From positions 3,100,001-3,164,000 of the forward strand of contig NZ_VFMO01000001.1 of the NCBI RefSeq assembly GCF_006715095.1: 64,000 nucleotides of DNA, read 5' to 3'. Under the pieces are notes generated by a model. That model did not search any database and was not told the origin of the DNA. It saw only the letters and a program-made list of their open reading frames with translations. Origin of the DNA: Yimella lutea. Its GTDB lineage: Bacteria > Actinomycetota > Actinomycetes > Actinomycetales > Dermatophilaceae. Below are positions 25,697 to 35,349 of the stretch, in pieces. Positions within the stretch are counted from its first letter, which is position 1, and each line of letters starts with the position of its first letter. Made by a program: the position numbers and the translations under genes.

Positions 25697-26794
25697 CTAG
25701 TCCGCGCGGCCGGTGTCGCCCGGACGCTCGCCGAGTGAGGTGTCCGACATCGCGTCGGGTTCATCGATCCGGATGCGGCTGGTCAGGAAGCCGTAGCCCC
25801 ACGCCATGTGCATCGTGGCGAGCACGACCGGGACGCGGACCCGCACCTCGGCGGATTCGTCGGACGAGATCGCCAGACCGCCGGCCCCGATCGCCGCTGC
25901 GTACCCGCCCGGGATCGCCCAGAGCGGACGCCAGACGAAACCGCCGACGGTTCCCACTGCGATCGCGGCGAGCGCAACCGGTGGGGCGAGGTAGCGGGCG
26001 TTGATGGATCCCTCGTGGGTACGGGCCACGACACGGCGCCACTGGCCGTACTCGTAGTACTGCCGCGCCAACCGCCGCACGTTGGGGCGTGGACGGTAGG
26101 CCACCCGCATCGCGGGCGTGAACCACACCAGGCCGCCACGCTGCCGGATGCGGTAGTTCATCTCCCAGTCCTGGGCCCTGCTGAATCGCGAGTCGTAACC
26201 GCCGACCGCGGTCAACCAGTGCCGCCGGAAGACGCCCAGGTAGACGGTCTCGGCTGCTCCGGCCTCCCCACCGAGCTTGAACTTCGCCCCGCCGACGCCG
26301 AGCTTGCTCTTCATCGCGACTGCGACGGCCTTCTCGAACGGAGTGCGCCCGACTGCGTCCATGATTCCGCCGACGTTCGCAGCCCCGGTGTCCTGCAGGG
26401 TGCGTGCGGCGGTCACGAGGTAGTCGGACGACAGCACGCCGTGGCCGTCGACCCGGGCGACGATGTCGTAACGGGCGTGGGCGATGGCCGCGTTGAGCGC
26501 GTCCGGGGTACGTCCGCTGGGGTTGGACACGAGGCGGACTCGATCGTCCTGCGCCGCGATGCGCGCGGCCACCTCGTCGGTGCGGTCGGTCGAGGGACCG
26601 AGCGCCAGGATCACCTCGATCGGGCCGTCCCACCGCTGTGCGAGCACCGCGTCGACCGACTCCTGCAGATACGGCTCCTCGTCGAGGATGGGCATGATCA
26701 CCGACATCCCGTCCAGCCGGTCGTGCGTGCCGTTCACCGGCTCCTGGTGGTTCCGCTGCGGGGGGTCGCCGGGTTCGGGATCGGTGGTTGGCAC
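25697..26794 (-). CDS. GT2 glycosyltransferase with C-terminal membrane segments (ExoA-like)
   Basis: 365 residues. MSVIMPILDEEPYLQESVDAVL starts the GT-A fold at residue 30, followed by LALGPSTDRTDEVAA, ARVDGHGVLSSDYLV (metal site) and GGYDSRFSRAQDWEMNYRIR (acceptor-side catalytic region). Two or three hydrophobic segments between about 260 and 320 anchor the C-terminus in the membrane. ExoA-type enzymes add a sugar to a lipid-linked intermediate. It starts with GTG 26794 at the end of a leaderless-type promoter. A Pro/Asn-rich 29-residue leader precedes the domain, so ATG 26707 is an alternative start. It heads the exporter operon. Confidence 0.88.
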   Translation of the reverse strand: MPTTDPEPGDPPQRNHQEPVNGTHDRLDGMSVIMPILDEEPYLQESVDAVLAQRWDGPIEVILALGPSTDRTDEVAARIAAQDDRVRLVSNPSGRTPDALNAAIAHARYDIVARVDGHGVLSSDYLVTAARTLQDTGAANVGGIMDAVGRTPFEKAVAVAMKSKLGVGGAKFKLGGEAGAAETVYLGVFRRHWLTAVGGYDSRFSRAQDWEMNYRIRQRGGLVWFTPAMRVAYRPRPNVRRLARQYYEYGQWRRVVARTHEGSINARYLAPPVALAAIAVGTVGGFVWRPLWAIPGGYAAAIGAGGLAISSDESAEVRVRVPVVLATMHMAWGYGFLTSRIRIDEPDAMSDTSLGERPGDTGRAD

Positions 26795-26801
26795 GCCCGT
26801 C

Positions 26802-26807
26802 AGGCTA
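26802..26807 (-). promoter_or_regulatory. -10 box, leaderless, exporter operon
   Basis: TAGCCT on the minus strand, 7 nt before GTG 26794. It is divergent from, and 25 bp away from, the LCP -10 box. Confidence 0.5.
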
Positions 26808-26831
26808 CAACCCTCTCTCAGGTTGCACCGC

Positions 26832-26837
26832 TACCCT
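26832..26837 (+). promoter_or_regulatory. -10 box, leaderless, LCP gene
   Basis: TACCCT followed by 6 nt and GTG 26844. Confidence 0.45.
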
Positions 26838-26843
26838 TGCGCG

Positions 26844-28304
26844 GTGCCTGACGAAGACGATGCCCTGACTTTCGACACGCGGCCCGGCTCATCCCGCCGG
26901 CCGCGGCGGCGCCCGTCCCAGGACGAGTCTCGTGCAATCCCGGTGGAACGCAACGGTGCCGGCTCCGGCAACGGACCCGCGACCGCCCGCATGCCACAGC
27001 GGCCACAGCGACCACAGCAGGCCCGTCCCGACCGGGGACGTGCCGACCGTGCCCCTGGGGACGACTCCACCCAGGTGCTGCCTGCGGCCGGCGGCCCACA
27101 CCAGAATGCCCGCCCGTCGGCTCAGCGTGACCCGGACTCGGCCCGCCGTTTCGCCGCGGCGGGCGGGCGCCCCGGTCCCGACGACACCCAGCGACTCCCG
27201 GTCGGCGGACGACGTCCCGCCGGACCCGCGCAGGGCGCACGGCCAGGATCACGCCAAGGCCCTCCCGGACCGCCGCCCGGTGGCCCCGGGTACGGCGGAC
27301 GTCCACCGCGTGACGGCAACGGTGAGACAGGACCGGGACGCCCGCGCCGCAAACGCCGCTGGGTCAAGTGGCTGATGATCCCGTTGCTGATCATCGCGCT
27401 ATGGGTCGGTGGCCTGCTGTGGGCGGCGAACAGTGCATGGAACAACGTGCAGAAGCTGGACGCTCTCCCGGCCGGTCAGCGTCCATCGGATGGCAAGGGC
27501 AAGAACTACGTCCTGGTGGGTTCGGACTCCCGAGCGGGTCTGACCAGCGAGGAAGCCTCCCGGCTGGGCACCGGCGGCAGCAACATCGAGGGCAAACGCA
27601 CCGACTCGATCATGATCCTGCACCTACCCGACAGCGGCGGTCCGACCTTGGTCTCGGTACCGCGCGACAGTTGGGTCGCGGTACCCGGTCATCGCAAGAA
27701 CAAGATCAACGCGTCCTACGCCATCGGCGGCCCGAAGCTGTTGATGGAGACCGTCGAGCAGTCCACCGGTCTGCGGATGGACGGTTACATGGAGATCGGC
27801 TTCGGCGGGTTCGCCAACGTGGTGGACGCCGTCGGCGGGGTGCGGATGTGCTTGGAGCGTCCGATGAAGGACGAGAAGGCGCACATCGACCTGCCGGCCG
27901 GCTGCCAGGACCTCGACGGCAAGAACGCACTCGGGTACGTCCGCGCCCGCTACTCCGACCCGCTCGGCGACCTCGGCCGGGTGACGCGTCAGCGTCAGTT
28001 CCTTTCCGCCCTGATGAACAAGGTCGCCTCCCCCGGCAACCTGCTCGTGCCGTGGAACCTCAAGGGCGTCGGCGAGTCCGGTGCGCAGGGTCTTGCTGTC
28101 GACAACGACATGGGGCCGATCACCGCCGTGAAGATCGCGTGGGCGTTGAAGAACGTCACCTCCTCCGGCCAGTCGGTGCAGATTCCCGTGGCGAACTCCG
28201 CCTACCCGACCTACGCCGGGGAAGCCGTGCTCTGGGACGACGCGAAGGCCAAGGAGCTCTTCGACGCTCTGAACAACGACCGCTCCCCCAACGTCGCTCC
28301 CTGA
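26844..28304 (+). CDS. LytR-CpsA-Psr (LCP) family wall-polymer ligase
   Basis: 486 residues. A cytoplasmic tail of about 170 residues, rich in Pro, Arg and Gly, is followed by one membrane span (MIPLLIIALWVGGLLWAA) and an extracellular LCP domain from about 215: LVGSDSRAGL, RTDSIMILHL, VSVPRDSWVAV, KINASYAIGG and RARYSDPLGDLGRVTRQRQF, with the Arg/Asp residues that hold the pyrophosphate. LCP enzymes move a polymer from its lipid carrier to peptidoglycan. Two DD(S)TQxLP motifs in the tail resemble Ser/Thr-kinase target sites. I start at GTG 26844 because the open frame upstream overlaps the divergent GT2 gene. Confidence 0.9.
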   Translation: MPDEDDALTFDTRPGSSRRPRRRPSQDESRAIPVERNGAGSGNGPATARMPQRPQRPQQARPDRGRADRAPGDDSTQVLPAAGGPHQNARPSAQRDPDSARRFAAAGGRPGPDDTQRLPVGGRRPAGPAQGARPGSRQGPPGPPPGGPGYGGRPPRDGNGETGPGRPRRKRRWVKWLMIPLLIIALWVGGLLWAANSAWNNVQKLDALPAGQRPSDGKGKNYVLVGSDSRAGLTSEEASRLGTGGSNIEGKRTDSIMILHLPDSGGPTLVSVPRDSWVAVPGHRKNKINASYAIGGPKLLMETVEQSTGLRMDGYMEIGFGGFANVVDAVGGVRMCLERPMKDEKAHIDLPAGCQDLDGKNALGYVRARYSDPLGDLGRVTRQRQFLSALMNKVASPGNLLVPWNLKGVGESGAQGLAVDNDMGPITAVKIAWALKNVTSSGQSVQIPVANSAYPTYAGEAVLWDDAKAKELFDALNNDRSPNVAP

Positions 28305-28311
28305 GCCCACG

Positions 28312-28373
28312 AAATCCGCGTGAGAAAGCGCCCTTCGCCGGGTCCGGCGAAGGGCGCTTTCTCACGCGGATTT
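28312..28373. terminator. Long perfect-arm bidirectional terminator
   Basis: Two perfectly complementary 30-base arms (28312-28341 and 28344-28373) separated by 2 nt, with A3 and T3-4 at the outer ends. It lies between the convergent LCP and acyl-CoA dehydrogenase genes and serves both strands. The arms are longer than usual. Confidence 0.9.
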
Positions 28374-28374
28374 T

Positions 28375-29541
28375 CTACTTCTTGAGCAGCTGACGGGCCA
28401 TCACCATGCGCTGGATCTGGTTGGTGCCCTCGTAGATCTGGGTGATCTTGGCGTCGCGCATCATCCGCTCGACGGGGTGGTCCTTGACGTAGCCGGCGCC
28501 ACCGAGCAGCTGGACGGCGTCGGTCGTGACCTCCATCGCGACGTCGGACGCGAAGCACTTGGCGGCGGCACCGAAGAACGGCAGGTCGGCGTCGCCCCGC
28601 TCCGACTTCGCGGCAGCGACGTAGACCATCTGGCGCGCGGCCTCGAGCTTCATCGCCATGTCGCCGAGCATGAACTGCAACCCCTGGAACTCGGCGATGG
28701 CCTTGCCGAACTGCTTGCGCTCCTTGACGTAGCCGAGTGCGTAGTCCAGGGCGCCCTGGGCGATGCCGACGGCCTGCGCACCGATGGTGACGCGGGTGTG
28801 GTCGAGCGTTCGCAGCGCGATCTTCAGACCCTCGCCCTCAGCACCGACCATGCGGTCGGCCGGGATGCGGCAGTTGTCGAAGTGCAGTTCACGGGTGGGC
28901 GAACCCTTGATGCCGAGCTTGCGCTCGGGTTCGCCGAACCCGAAGCCCTCGTCGTCCTTCTCGACCACGAACGCGGTGATGTTGCGTCCCCGCTCGCCGT
29001 CGGGGTCGGTCACCGCGAGCACCGTGTAGAACTGCGAGACACCGGCGTTGGTGATCCACGACTTCTGCCCGTTGAGGACGAATGAGTCGCCGTCCTTCTT
29101 GGCACGGCACTTCATGGACGCGGTGTCCGAGCCCGCCTCACGCTCGGACAGTCCGTAGGAGAACATCGCTTCGCCGCGGGCCATCGGCGGCAGGTACTTG
29201 GCCTTGACCTCTTCGGACGCACCGAGAATGACCGGCATCGAGCCCAGCTTGTTCACCGCCGGGATGAGCGAGCTCGACGCACACGCACGTGCGACCTCCT
29301 CGATCACGATGCAGGTCGCCAGTGCATCGGCACCTACGCCGTCGTACTCCTCGGCGACGTGCGGGGCGTGGAAGTCGGCCGCGACGAGGGCATCGAGCGC
29401 CGCCTGCGGGAACTCGCTCTTCTCGTCGACCTCGGCCGCGTGCGGGGCGATCTTCGCGTCGGCAACGGCACGCACCGCCTCACGCAGGGCTTCGTGGTCC
29501 TCGGAGATCTTGAACAGATCGAAGTCAGTGTTTGCGCTCAC
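28375..29541 (-). CDS. Acyl-CoA dehydrogenase
   Basis: 388 residues, the usual length for the family. [20 protein letters not shown] (FAD/substrate region) is near residue 130, KSWITNAG is the flavin-contact strand, and [18 protein letters not shown] near the C-terminus holds the catalytic Glu of medium/short-chain enzymes. It oxidises acyl-CoA to enoyl-CoA and passes electrons to ETF. The start is GTG 29541, 6 nt after a TAGGAT box. There is no operon partner. The substrate chain length cannot be read with confidence. Confidence 0.92.
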   Translation of the reverse strand: MSANTDFDLFKISEDHEALREAVRAVADAKIAPHAAEVDEKSEFPQAALDALVAADFHAPHVAEEYDGVGADALATCIVIEEVARACASSSLIPAVNKLGSMPVILGASEEVKAKYLPPMARGEAMFSYGLSEREAGSDTASMKCRAKKDGDSFVLNGQKSWITNAGVSQFYTVLAVTDPDGERGRNITAFVVEKDDEGFGFGEPERKLGIKGSPTRELHFDNCRIPADRMVGAEGEGLKIALRTLDHTRVTIGAQAVGIAQGALDYALGYVKERKQFGKAIAEFQGLQFMLGDMAMKLEAARQMVYVAAAKSERGDADLPFFGAAAKCFASDVAMEVTTDAVQLLGGAGYVKDHPVERMMRDAKITQIYEGTNQIQRMVMARQLLKK

Positions 29542-29547
29542 AGGCTC

Positions 29548-29553
29548 ATCCTA
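29548..29553 (-). promoter_or_regulatory. -10 box, leaderless, acyl-CoA dehydrogenase
   Basis: TAGGAT on the minus strand, 6 nt before GTG 29541. Confidence 0.5.
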
Positions 29554-29594
29554 CTTTCGGGTACGTCCGGGCCGTTCGGCAGATGCCGGTCGAC

Positions 29595-30605
29595 CTACTT
29601 CGCGGCGAGGGCGGGGATGACCTCGCGTTCGAACAGTTCGATGCCGCTGGTGTCGTAGGCGGCCTCGGCGAAGTAGGTGACGGCGTAGGTCATGCCCGCG
29701 TCCTGCAGTTGCTCGAACATGGCCACGATCTGCTCCGGTGTGCCGACGGCGGGCTGGGTCGCCATGTTCGCCCGCATCTCGGCGGCGCGCTCCTTCGGCA
29801 GACCGCCCTTGATCATGAGGTCCTCGTAGAACGCCAGACGGTCCTGCACCTGGGCGTCGTTCTCGCCGATCATCACGTTGTAGTTGGCCGATCGCGTGAT
29901 CGCCGAGAAGTCACGGCCGATGTCCTTGCAGTGACCTTCGAGCACGGACGACTTGTTCTTGAAGCCATCGAGGCTGCCGTCGAAGTTGGTGTAATCGGCG
30001 TACTTCGCGGCAATCTTCAGCGTGACCTTCTCGCCACCGCCGGCGATCCACATCGGGATGCGATTCTCGGCGCTGGTGGTCTGCAACGGTTGCGGGTGGC
30101 AGAGGGCGCCGTCGACCTGGTAGTGCTTGCCGTCGAGCGTCGCCGAGCCCGTCGTCCACATCTGCCGGAAGATCTCGACACCCTCGCGCAACCGACCCAA
30201 TCGGTCTCCTGCAGAAGGGAATCCGTAGCCATACGCACGCCATTCGTGCTCGTACCAGCCGCCACCGATACCCATCTCCACCCGTCCGCCGGAGATCACA
30301 TCGACGGTTGCGGCGACCTTTGCCAGATAGGTCGGCTCGCGATAACTCATACAGGTGCACATCTGACCCAGGCGCACCCGGTCGGTGATCGCGGCGAAGG
30401 CGGACATCAGCGTCCAGGCCTCATGGGTGGCCTCCGGCAGCGGGTCCGGGGTGGTGTGGAAGTGGTCGTACACCCACAGCGACTCCCAGGCATCGTTCCG
30501 GTCGAGCCGCCGAGCAAGATCCGACATCGTCTTCCATTGGTCGGCCGGGTCGATGCCGACCAGGTCGAGCCGCCAGCCCTGCGGGATGAACATGCCGAAA
30601 CGCAT
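29595..30605 (-). CDS. Luciferase-like F420-dependent oxidoreductase
   Basis: 336 residues. A luciferase-like monooxygenase barrel: [62 protein letters not shown], and a C-terminal [20 protein letters not shown] that closes the barrel. This subgroup in Actinobacteria normally uses coenzyme F420, so the host probably makes F420. The substrate is unknown. ATG 30605 has GGAGG about 8 nt upstream, and a TAGAGT box at 30653-30648 would give a leader of roughly 35 nt. It is monocistronic and divergent from the UDP-glucose dehydrogenase gene. Confidence 0.88.
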   Translation of the reverse strand: MRFGMFIPQGWRLDLVGIDPADQWKTMSDLARRLDRNDAWESLWVYDHFHTTPDPLPEATHEAWTLMSAFAAITDRVRLGQMCTCMSYREPTYLAKVAATVDVISGGRVEMGIGGGWYEHEWRAYGYGFPSAGDRLGRLREGVEIFRQMWTTGSATLDGKHYQVDGALCHPQPLQTTSAENRIPMWIAGGGEKVTLKIAAKYADYTNFDGSLDGFKNKSSVLEGHCKDIGRDFSAITRSANYNVMIGENDAQVQDRLAFYEDLMIKGGLPKERAAEMRANMATQPAVGTPEQIVAMFEQLQDAGMTYAVTYFAEAAYDTSGIELFEREVIPALAAK

Positions 30606-30721
30606 CGTGCGAAACCTCCGTGGACGTGTGTGTACCGCTGCCGGTTCACTCTAGAACCGGTGTCACCGGTTGTTCATGTCTCGTCGTGCGTCGATCCGGG
30701 GCGACTCATCGACACGGTCGG

Positions 30722-30727
30722 TAGCGT
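30722..30727 (+). promoter_or_regulatory. -10 box, leaderless, UDP-glucose dehydrogenase
   Basis: TAGCGT followed by 7 nt and ATG 30735. It fixes the start of a frame that is otherwise open for 1.2 kb upstream. Confidence 0.5.
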
Positions 30728-30734
30728 GTGCGCC

Positions 30735-31946
30735 ATGTCTGACACACCGCGTCCTGCCGCTGTGAACGTTTCGTCGACCCGCGTCACCGTGGTCGGCACC
30801 GGGTACGTCGGTCTGTCGATCGCGGTCCTGCTCTCGCAGCGCCACCCGGTCGTCAGCTACGACATCGACGAGGGACGCATCGAGAGGCTGGGCCAGGGAC
30901 GCTCCCCGATCGTCGACGACGAGCTCGAGGACATGCTGCGCGAGGGTGACCTCGACCTGACGTTCACCACGGACAAGGACACCGCTTATGACGGTGCGGA
31001 GTTCGTCGTCATTGCGACCCCGACCGACTACAACCCGAAGACCAACTACTTCGACACCACCACCGTCGACGGCGTCATCGCCGATGTCACCCGACTCAAC
31101 CCCGAGGCGGTCATGGTCGTGAAGTCGACCATCCCGGTCGGCTACGTCATGGACGCCCGCAAGCGGTTGGACACCGAGAACCTGCTGTTCTCACCCGAAT
31201 TCCTTCGCGAAGGTCGGGCGTTGTTCGACAACCTGCACCCCTCACGCATCGTGGTCGGTGAGAACAGCGAGCGCGGACGGCGGTTCGCCGACCTGTTGGT
31301 CGAAGCCAGCCTCGAACCCGACGTCGAGGTGCTGCTCACCGACCCCACCGAGGCCGAGGCGATCAAGCTCTTCGCGAACACCTTCCTGGCGATGCGCGTC
31401 GCGTTCTTCAACGAACTCGACTCCTACGCACTCACCCACGGGCTCAGCACCCGACAGATCATCGAAGGCGTCGGGCTCGACCCACGCATCGGACGGCACT
31501 ACAACAACCCCTCGTTCGGGTACGGCGGGTACTGCCTGCCGAAGGACACCAAGCAACTGCTCGCGAACTACCACGACGTGCCGCAGACGTTGATCAGCGC
31601 GATCGTCGAGGCGAACCGCACCCGCAAGGACTTCGTCGCATTCGACATCATCGGCCGCGAGCCGAAGTCCGTCGGCATCCACCGACTGATCATGAAGGCC
31701 GGCTCGGACAACTTCCGCTCCAGCAGCGTGCAGGGCATCATGAAACGGTTGAAGGCCAAGGGGATTCCGGTCATAGTGTATGAACCCGAGCTCGCCGGGG
31801 AGACCTTCTTCGGTTCTCCGGTGGAACGCGACCTGGAAAGGTTCAAGAGCTCGGTCGACCTGATCGTCGCCAACCGCCGCGTGCCCGAACTCGAAGACGT
31901 CGCCGACAAGGTCTACACCCGCGACATCTTCGGCATCGACTCCTAA
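30735..31946 (+). CDS. UDP-glucose 6-dehydrogenase-type nucleotide-sugar dehydrogenase
   Basis: 403 residues. [19 protein letters not shown] binds [21 protein letters not shown] and [10 protein letters not shown] are the usual middle motifs. [14 protein letters not shown] holds the catalytic Cys and the substrate Lys-Asp. This short subgroup oxidises UDP-glucose (or a related UDP-hexose) to the uronate, a precursor for capsule or teichuronic-type polymers, so it may feed the glycan locus upstream. ATG 30735 is preferred: the frame is open far upstream but only antisense to the oxidoreductase gene. A terminator hairpin follows at 32024-32062. Confidence 0.92.
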   Translation: MSDTPRPAAVNVSSTRVTVVGTGYVGLSIAVLLSQRHPVVSYDIDEGRIERLGQGRSPIVDDELEDMLREGDLDLTFTTDKDTAYDGAEFVVIATPTDYNPKTNYFDTTTVDGVIADVTRLNPEAVMVVKSTIPVGYVMDARKRLDTENLLFSPEFLREGRALFDNLHPSRIVVGENSERGRRFADLLVEASLEPDVEVLLTDPTEAEAIKLFANTFLAMRVAFFNELDSYALTHGLSTRQIIEGVGLDPRIGRHYNNPSFGYGGYCLPKDTKQLLANYHDVPQTLISAIVEANRTRKDFVAFDIIGREPKSVGIHRLIMKAGSDNFRSSSVQGIMKRLKAKGIPVIVYEPELAGETFFGSPVERDLERFKSSVDLIVANRRVPELEDVADKVYTRDIFGIDS

Positions 31947-32023
31947 AAAGTCGTCCTGCCGCAACGTTGTCCGCAGTTCTAACCCGCCCATGAGCCGATG
32001 GGCAGTTGTGCCCGTTCCGTCCG

Positions 32024-32062
32024 CGCCGGCGGCCCGGGTCCTTTCGATCCGGGCCGCCGGCG
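32024..32062. terminator. Bidirectional GC-rich hairpin
   Basis: Fourteen-base arms 32024-32037 and 32049-32062, extendable by three more pairs toward an apical CTTTC loop. It lies between the convergent dehydrogenase and purE genes, 9 nt before the purE stop. Confidence 0.8.
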
Positions 32063-32070
32063 GCGATCGG

Positions 32071-32604
32071 TCAGTCCCGACCGGCCAGTTCGGCGCGAAG
32101 CCGTTCGCCCTTGGCCGTCGCCTGAGCATTGAGGTCTTCCTGGAAGCGCAGCATCTCGCGGCGCAGGCGCTGTGCTTCTTCGTCCGAACCGGACGCGAGG
32201 ATGCGGGCGGCGAGCAGTCCGGCGTTGCGAGCGCCCGCGACCGAAACCGTCGCCACCGGCACACCGGCCGGCATCTGCACGATCGACAGCAACGAGTCCA
32301 TCCCGTCGAGGTACTTCAGCGGCACCGGCACACCGATGACCGGCAACGGGGTGACGGAGGCGAGCATCCCCGGAAGGTGCGCTGCTCCCCCGGCGCCTGC
32401 GATGATCACCCGCAGCCCGCGATCGGCAGCGCCGCGTCCGTACTCGATCATCTCGGTCGGCATCCGGTGCGCCGACACGACGTCCACCTCATAGGCGATG
32501 TCGAACTCGTCGAGCGCTTCGGCCGCGGCCTGCATGACCGGCCAGTCGGAGTCGCTGCCCATGACGATGCCGACGACGGGGTTCTGATCGTCTTGCGAAC
32601 TCAT
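32071..32604 (-). CDS. purE: N5-carboxyaminoimidazole ribonucleotide mutase
   Basis: 177 residues, class I Pur[17 protein letters not shown] (phosphate/carboxylate site), [11 protein letters not shown] with the essential His, and [18 protein letters not shown] are all conserved. It moves the carboxyl group of N5-CAIR to C4 in purine synthesis. It follows purK with a 4-bp ATGA overlap, the standard purK-purE pair, so both parts of the two-step carboxylation are coupled. The C-terminal 20 residues are charged and variable. Confidence 0.97.
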   Translation of the reverse strand: MSSQDDQNPVVGIVMGSDSDWPVMQAAAEALDEFDIAYEVDVVSAHRMPTEMIEYGRGAADRGLRVIIAGAGGAAHLPGMLASVTPLPVIGVPVPLKYLDGMDSLLSIVQMPAGVPVATVSVAGARNAGLLAARILASGSDEEAQRLRREMLRFQEDLNAQATAKGERLRAELAGRD

Positions 32605-33803
32605 TCGGTGATCACTCCCTGCAGGTAATCGGTCGCATGCTGTGCTCGCTCGCGCAGCGCGAGCAGGTCATCGCCGTAGACGTTCACGTGACCGATCTTG
32701 CGGCCCGGGCGGACATCCTTGCCGTACATGTGAATCTTCAGACCAGGGTCGCGCGCCATCAAGTGGCGGTAGGTCGGATACAACTCGGGATAGTCACCGC
32801 CGAGGACGTTGCCCATCACCGTCCACCGGCTCCGGGCCCTCGTGTCACCCAGCGGCAGGTCGAGCACCGCACGTAGGTGCTGTTCGAACTGGCTGGTCAC
32901 CGAGCCGTCCATCGTCCAGTGGCCGCTGTTGTGCGGACGCATCGCCAGCTCGTTCACCACGTAGGCCGAGTTGCCGTCGGCATCGTCGATCTGGAACACC
33001 TCGACCGCCATCACGCCGGTGACACCGAGTTCTGCGGCGATGGTCAGAGCGTCGCGCGTCAGGCGTCCGGCGAGTTCTTCGTCGAGATCGGCAGCAGGGG
33101 CGATCACCTCGGTGCAGATGCCGTCGGTCTGCACGGTGTGCACGACCGGCCACACGGCGGCCTGCCCGCTCGGGCTACGCGCAACGAGCACCGCGAGTTC
33201 GCGCCTGAACGGCACCGCCTGCTCGATCAGCAGCTGCTCGCCACCCGAGAGACGGTCCACCCAATCGGACGCTTCCGCAACGCTTTTGGCCAGTAACACT
33301 CCCTTGCCGTCGTACCCGCCGCGCGGCGTCTTCAACACGACCGGCCAGCCGTGCTCGGTCGCGAACTGCTCCACCTGGTCGATCGAGTCGACCGCTGCCC
33401 ACGGCGGACAGGGGATGCCGAGTTGGGTGAGCCGCGCCCGCATGACGAGTTTGTCCTGCGCGTTCGCCAGAGCGTCCGGGCCGGGGTGCACCCGCACCCC
33501 GTCGTCCACGAGCGCCCGCAGGATGTGCTGCGGCACGTGCTCGTGGTCGAAGGTCACCACGTCGCACTGGGCCGCGAAGGCACGGACGGCGTCCAGGTCG
33601 GTGTGTGCGCCGACCGGCGAGGACGGAACGACGAGCGCCGCCGGGTCGTCGCAGGACTCGGACAGCACCGTGAGGGTGACCCCCAGGTTCACCGCGTACG
33701 GGGCACACATCCGAGCCAACTGCCCGCCACCGATGATTCCGACGACCGGGAAACCTCCCGGAGCGCGTTGTGGAGTTCCGCCTGAGCTTCCCTGTGAATT
33801 CAC
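32601..33803 (-). CDS. purK: N5-carboxyaminoimidazole ribonucleotide synthase
   Basis: 400 residues. [17 protein letters not shown] at the N-terminus is the PurK signature. ATP-grasp elements follow: [44 protein letters not shown], and [16 protein letters not shown]. It makes N5-CAIR from AIR, bicarbonate and ATP. The frame is open for 215 codons upstream, but that part is antisense to gtrA. GTG 33803 is preferred because a TATCGT box lies 7 nt before it, and because the extra N-terminus is unlike PurK. Divergent from gtrA. Confidence 0.96.
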   Translation of the reverse strand: MNSQGSSGGTPQRAPGGFPVVGIIGGGQLARMCAPYAVNLGVTLTVLSESCDDPAALVVPSSPVGAHTDLDAVRAFAAQCDVVTFDHEHVPQHILRALVDDGVRVHPGPDALANAQDKLVMRARLTQLGIPCPPWAAVDSIDQVEQFATEHGWPVVLKTPRGGYDGKGVLLAKSVAEASDWVDRLSGGEQLLIEQAVPFRRELAVLVARSPSGQAAVWPVVHTVQTDGICTEVIAPAADLDEELAGRLTRDALTIAAELGVTGVMAVEVFQIDDADGNSAYVVNELAMRPHNSGHWTMDGSVTSQFEQHLRAVLDLPLGDTRARSRWTVMGNVLGGDYPELYPTYRHLMARDPGLKIHMYGKDVRPGRKIGHVNVYGDDLLALRERAQHATDYLQGVITE

Positions 33804-33810
33804 AGCGCAC

Positions 33811-33816
33811 ACGATA
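33811..33816 (-). promoter_or_regulatory. -10 box, leaderless, purK-purE
   Basis: TATCGT on the minus strand, 7 nt before GTG 33803. It supports the short purK start. Confidence 0.5.
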
Positions 33817-33827
33817 ACGAGGAACCG

Positions 33828-34343
33828 ATGATCACCGACTACCCTCTCCTTGTGCAGCAGACCCCCCAGCCGACTCTCGTCCAGCGTCTCTGGCACGAGG
33901 TCGCGAAGTTCGGGATCGTCGGAGCCGTCAGTTTCGTGGTCGACATGGGTCTGTTCAATCTGTTGGTGAACGGCGCAATGGATTCGAAGATCACGACCGC
34001 CAAGATCATCAGCGGCGCGGTCGCGACCGGTGTCGCCTGGATCGGTAACCGTTTCTGGACCTTCCGTCACCGGCGCAACCGTCCGGTGCACCACGAGGTC
34101 GCGCTGTTCTTCCTGGTGAACGGGATCGCCCTGGGCGTCTCTGCGCTGTGGGTTGCGTTCACGCACTACACGCTCGGTCTCGACGGCCCGGTCTGGCTGA
34201 ACGTCAATGCGTTCATCGGCATCGGTCTCGGCACCCTGTTCCGGTTCTGGACCTATCGGCGCTTCATCTTCTCCGCCGAGTTGGAGGACGAGGAGAACGA
34301 CCTGGCGTTGGTCGACCAGCACACACCCGCTCGCGTCGACTGA
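33828..34343 (+). CDS. GtrA-family membrane protein
   Basis: 171 residues with four membrane spans. KFGIVGAVSFVVDMGLFNLL begins the first two, followed by WIGNRFWTFRHRR, the typical GtrA cytoplasmic loop, and GTLFRFWTYRRFIF after the fourth span. GtrA proteins are thought to flip polyprenyl-phosphate-linked sugars or support their transfer in glycan decoration. An acidic C-terminal tail of about 25 residues is extra. GAGGA lies about 6 nt before ATG 33828. The nearest possible partner is the GT-C-like protein at 19076, but no polyprenyl-phosphate sugar synthase is adjacent. Confidence 0.9.
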   Translation: MITDYPLLVQQTPQPTLVQRLWHEVAKFGIVGAVSFVVDMGLFNLLVNGAMDSKITTAKIISGAVATGVAWIGNRFWTFRHRRNRPVHHEVALFFLVNGIALGVSALWVAFTHYTLGLDGPVWLNVNAFIGIGLGTLFRFWTYRRFIFSAELEDEENDLALVDQHTPARVD

Positions 34344-34359
34344 CGCCCGACGACAGATC

Positions 34360-35343
34360 TCAGTCGCCGAGCCCGATCGTCCGTTGCGGCGCCTCGCCTG
34401 CCGACAAGAACAACGCGAAGATCGCCGGTCGGGCACTGCGTAGCTCAAGTCGTCCGCCGGCCGCGTCAGCGAGGTCCCGGGCCAGTCCCAGTCCGAGTCC
34501 GGTGCCGCCGGTCGACACCTGACGGTCGAACACTTTCGGTGCGATTGCCGGGTCGACTCCCGCCCCGCGGTCGCTCACCTCGACCACCACGGACGGGCCG
34601 CTGCGGCGTGCTCTGACCTCGACGGTGCCCGACCCGTGCTGCAAGGCGTTCTCGAACAGCGTCGACAAGATCTGCGACAGCGCACTGCGCGTCACCATCA
34701 CCCACAAACCGCGCTCCCCGCTGACCAGCACCGAGCGACGGGCGTCGGCGAAGGCCGGTTGGAACTCTCGCTGCAAGGCCGCGATCACCGAGTCGAGCGA
34801 TGTCGCCGGCATGGACGCCGTCGGCGTGCTGCGGGCCCTCTGCAACAGTTGGTCGACCACGCCGTTGAGCCGCTCGACCTGGGAGATGCCGACCTTCGCC
34901 TCCTCGTGAGCGGCGGGCAGGTCGTCCGCTATCGAGATCTCCTCCAACCGCATCAGCAGTGCGGTCAACGGGGTACGCAACTGGTGGCTGGCGTCGGAGG
35001 CGAACTCTCGCTCCGCCGCGAGCGATCGGGTGAGCTCACTGGTGCGTCGTTCGAAGACATGCGAGATGCGGTTGACCTCGTCAATGTCCGTGCGCAGCGG
35101 CGTGAAGACGGCAGACCCGTCACCGAACAGTTCGGCTTGTGCGGCGAGTTGTTGCACCGGTTCGGAGACCGAACGGGCGGTGCGTCGTGCGAACACATAG
35201 CCGACGACCCCGGCGAGGATGCACAGGACGACGATCCCCAGGCGCCGCCACCAGCCGACCGCGAAGATCATCGACGGCAGGACGACGATCAGCAGGGCGA
35301 CGACGACGGAGGCCGTGGCCTGGCGGACGAGTTTGTGCTGCAC
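34360..35343 (-). CDS. Sensor histidine kinase
   Basis: 327 residues. Two N-terminal spans (about 11-30 and 35-53) lie very close together, so there is almost no external sensor. A HAMP linker leads to the phosphoacceptor SDASHQLRTPLTAL (His120), then the N box TLFENALQHGSG near 220, SDRGAGVDP (G1) and TGLGLGLARDLA (G2). It should phosphorylate the OmpR-type regulator encoded 6 nt upstream. With so little outside the membrane, it may sense the membrane or a protein partner. The gene converges on gtrA with a 16-nt gap. Confidence 0.92.
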   Translation of the reverse strand: MQHKLVRQATASVVVALLIVVLPSMIFAVGWWRRLGIVVLCILAGVVGYVFARRTARSVSEPVQQLAAQAELFGDGSAVFTPLRTDIDEVNRISHVFERRTSELTRSLAAEREFASDASHQLRTPLTALLMRLEEISIADDLPAAHEEAKVGISQVERLNGVVDQLLQRARSTPTASMPATSLDSVIAALQREFQPAFADARRSVLVSGERGLWVMVTRSALSQILSTLFENALQHGSGTVEVRARRSGPSVVVEVSDRGAGVDPAIAPKVFDRQVSTGGTGLGLGLARDLADAAGGRLELRSARPAIFALFLSAGEAPQRTIGLGD

Positions 35344-35349
35344 CGCCGG

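Noticed and set aside
29532..30734. N-terminal extension of the UDP-glucose dehydrogenase frame (804 residues in total)
   Set aside because: The extra 400 residues are antisense to the F420-type oxidoreductase. The dehydrogenase begins normally at ATG 30735 after a -10 box.
33804..34448. N-terminal extension of purK by about 215 residues
   Set aside because: It is antisense to gtrA and unlike PurK. GTG 33803 starts the canonical GIIGGGQLA region.
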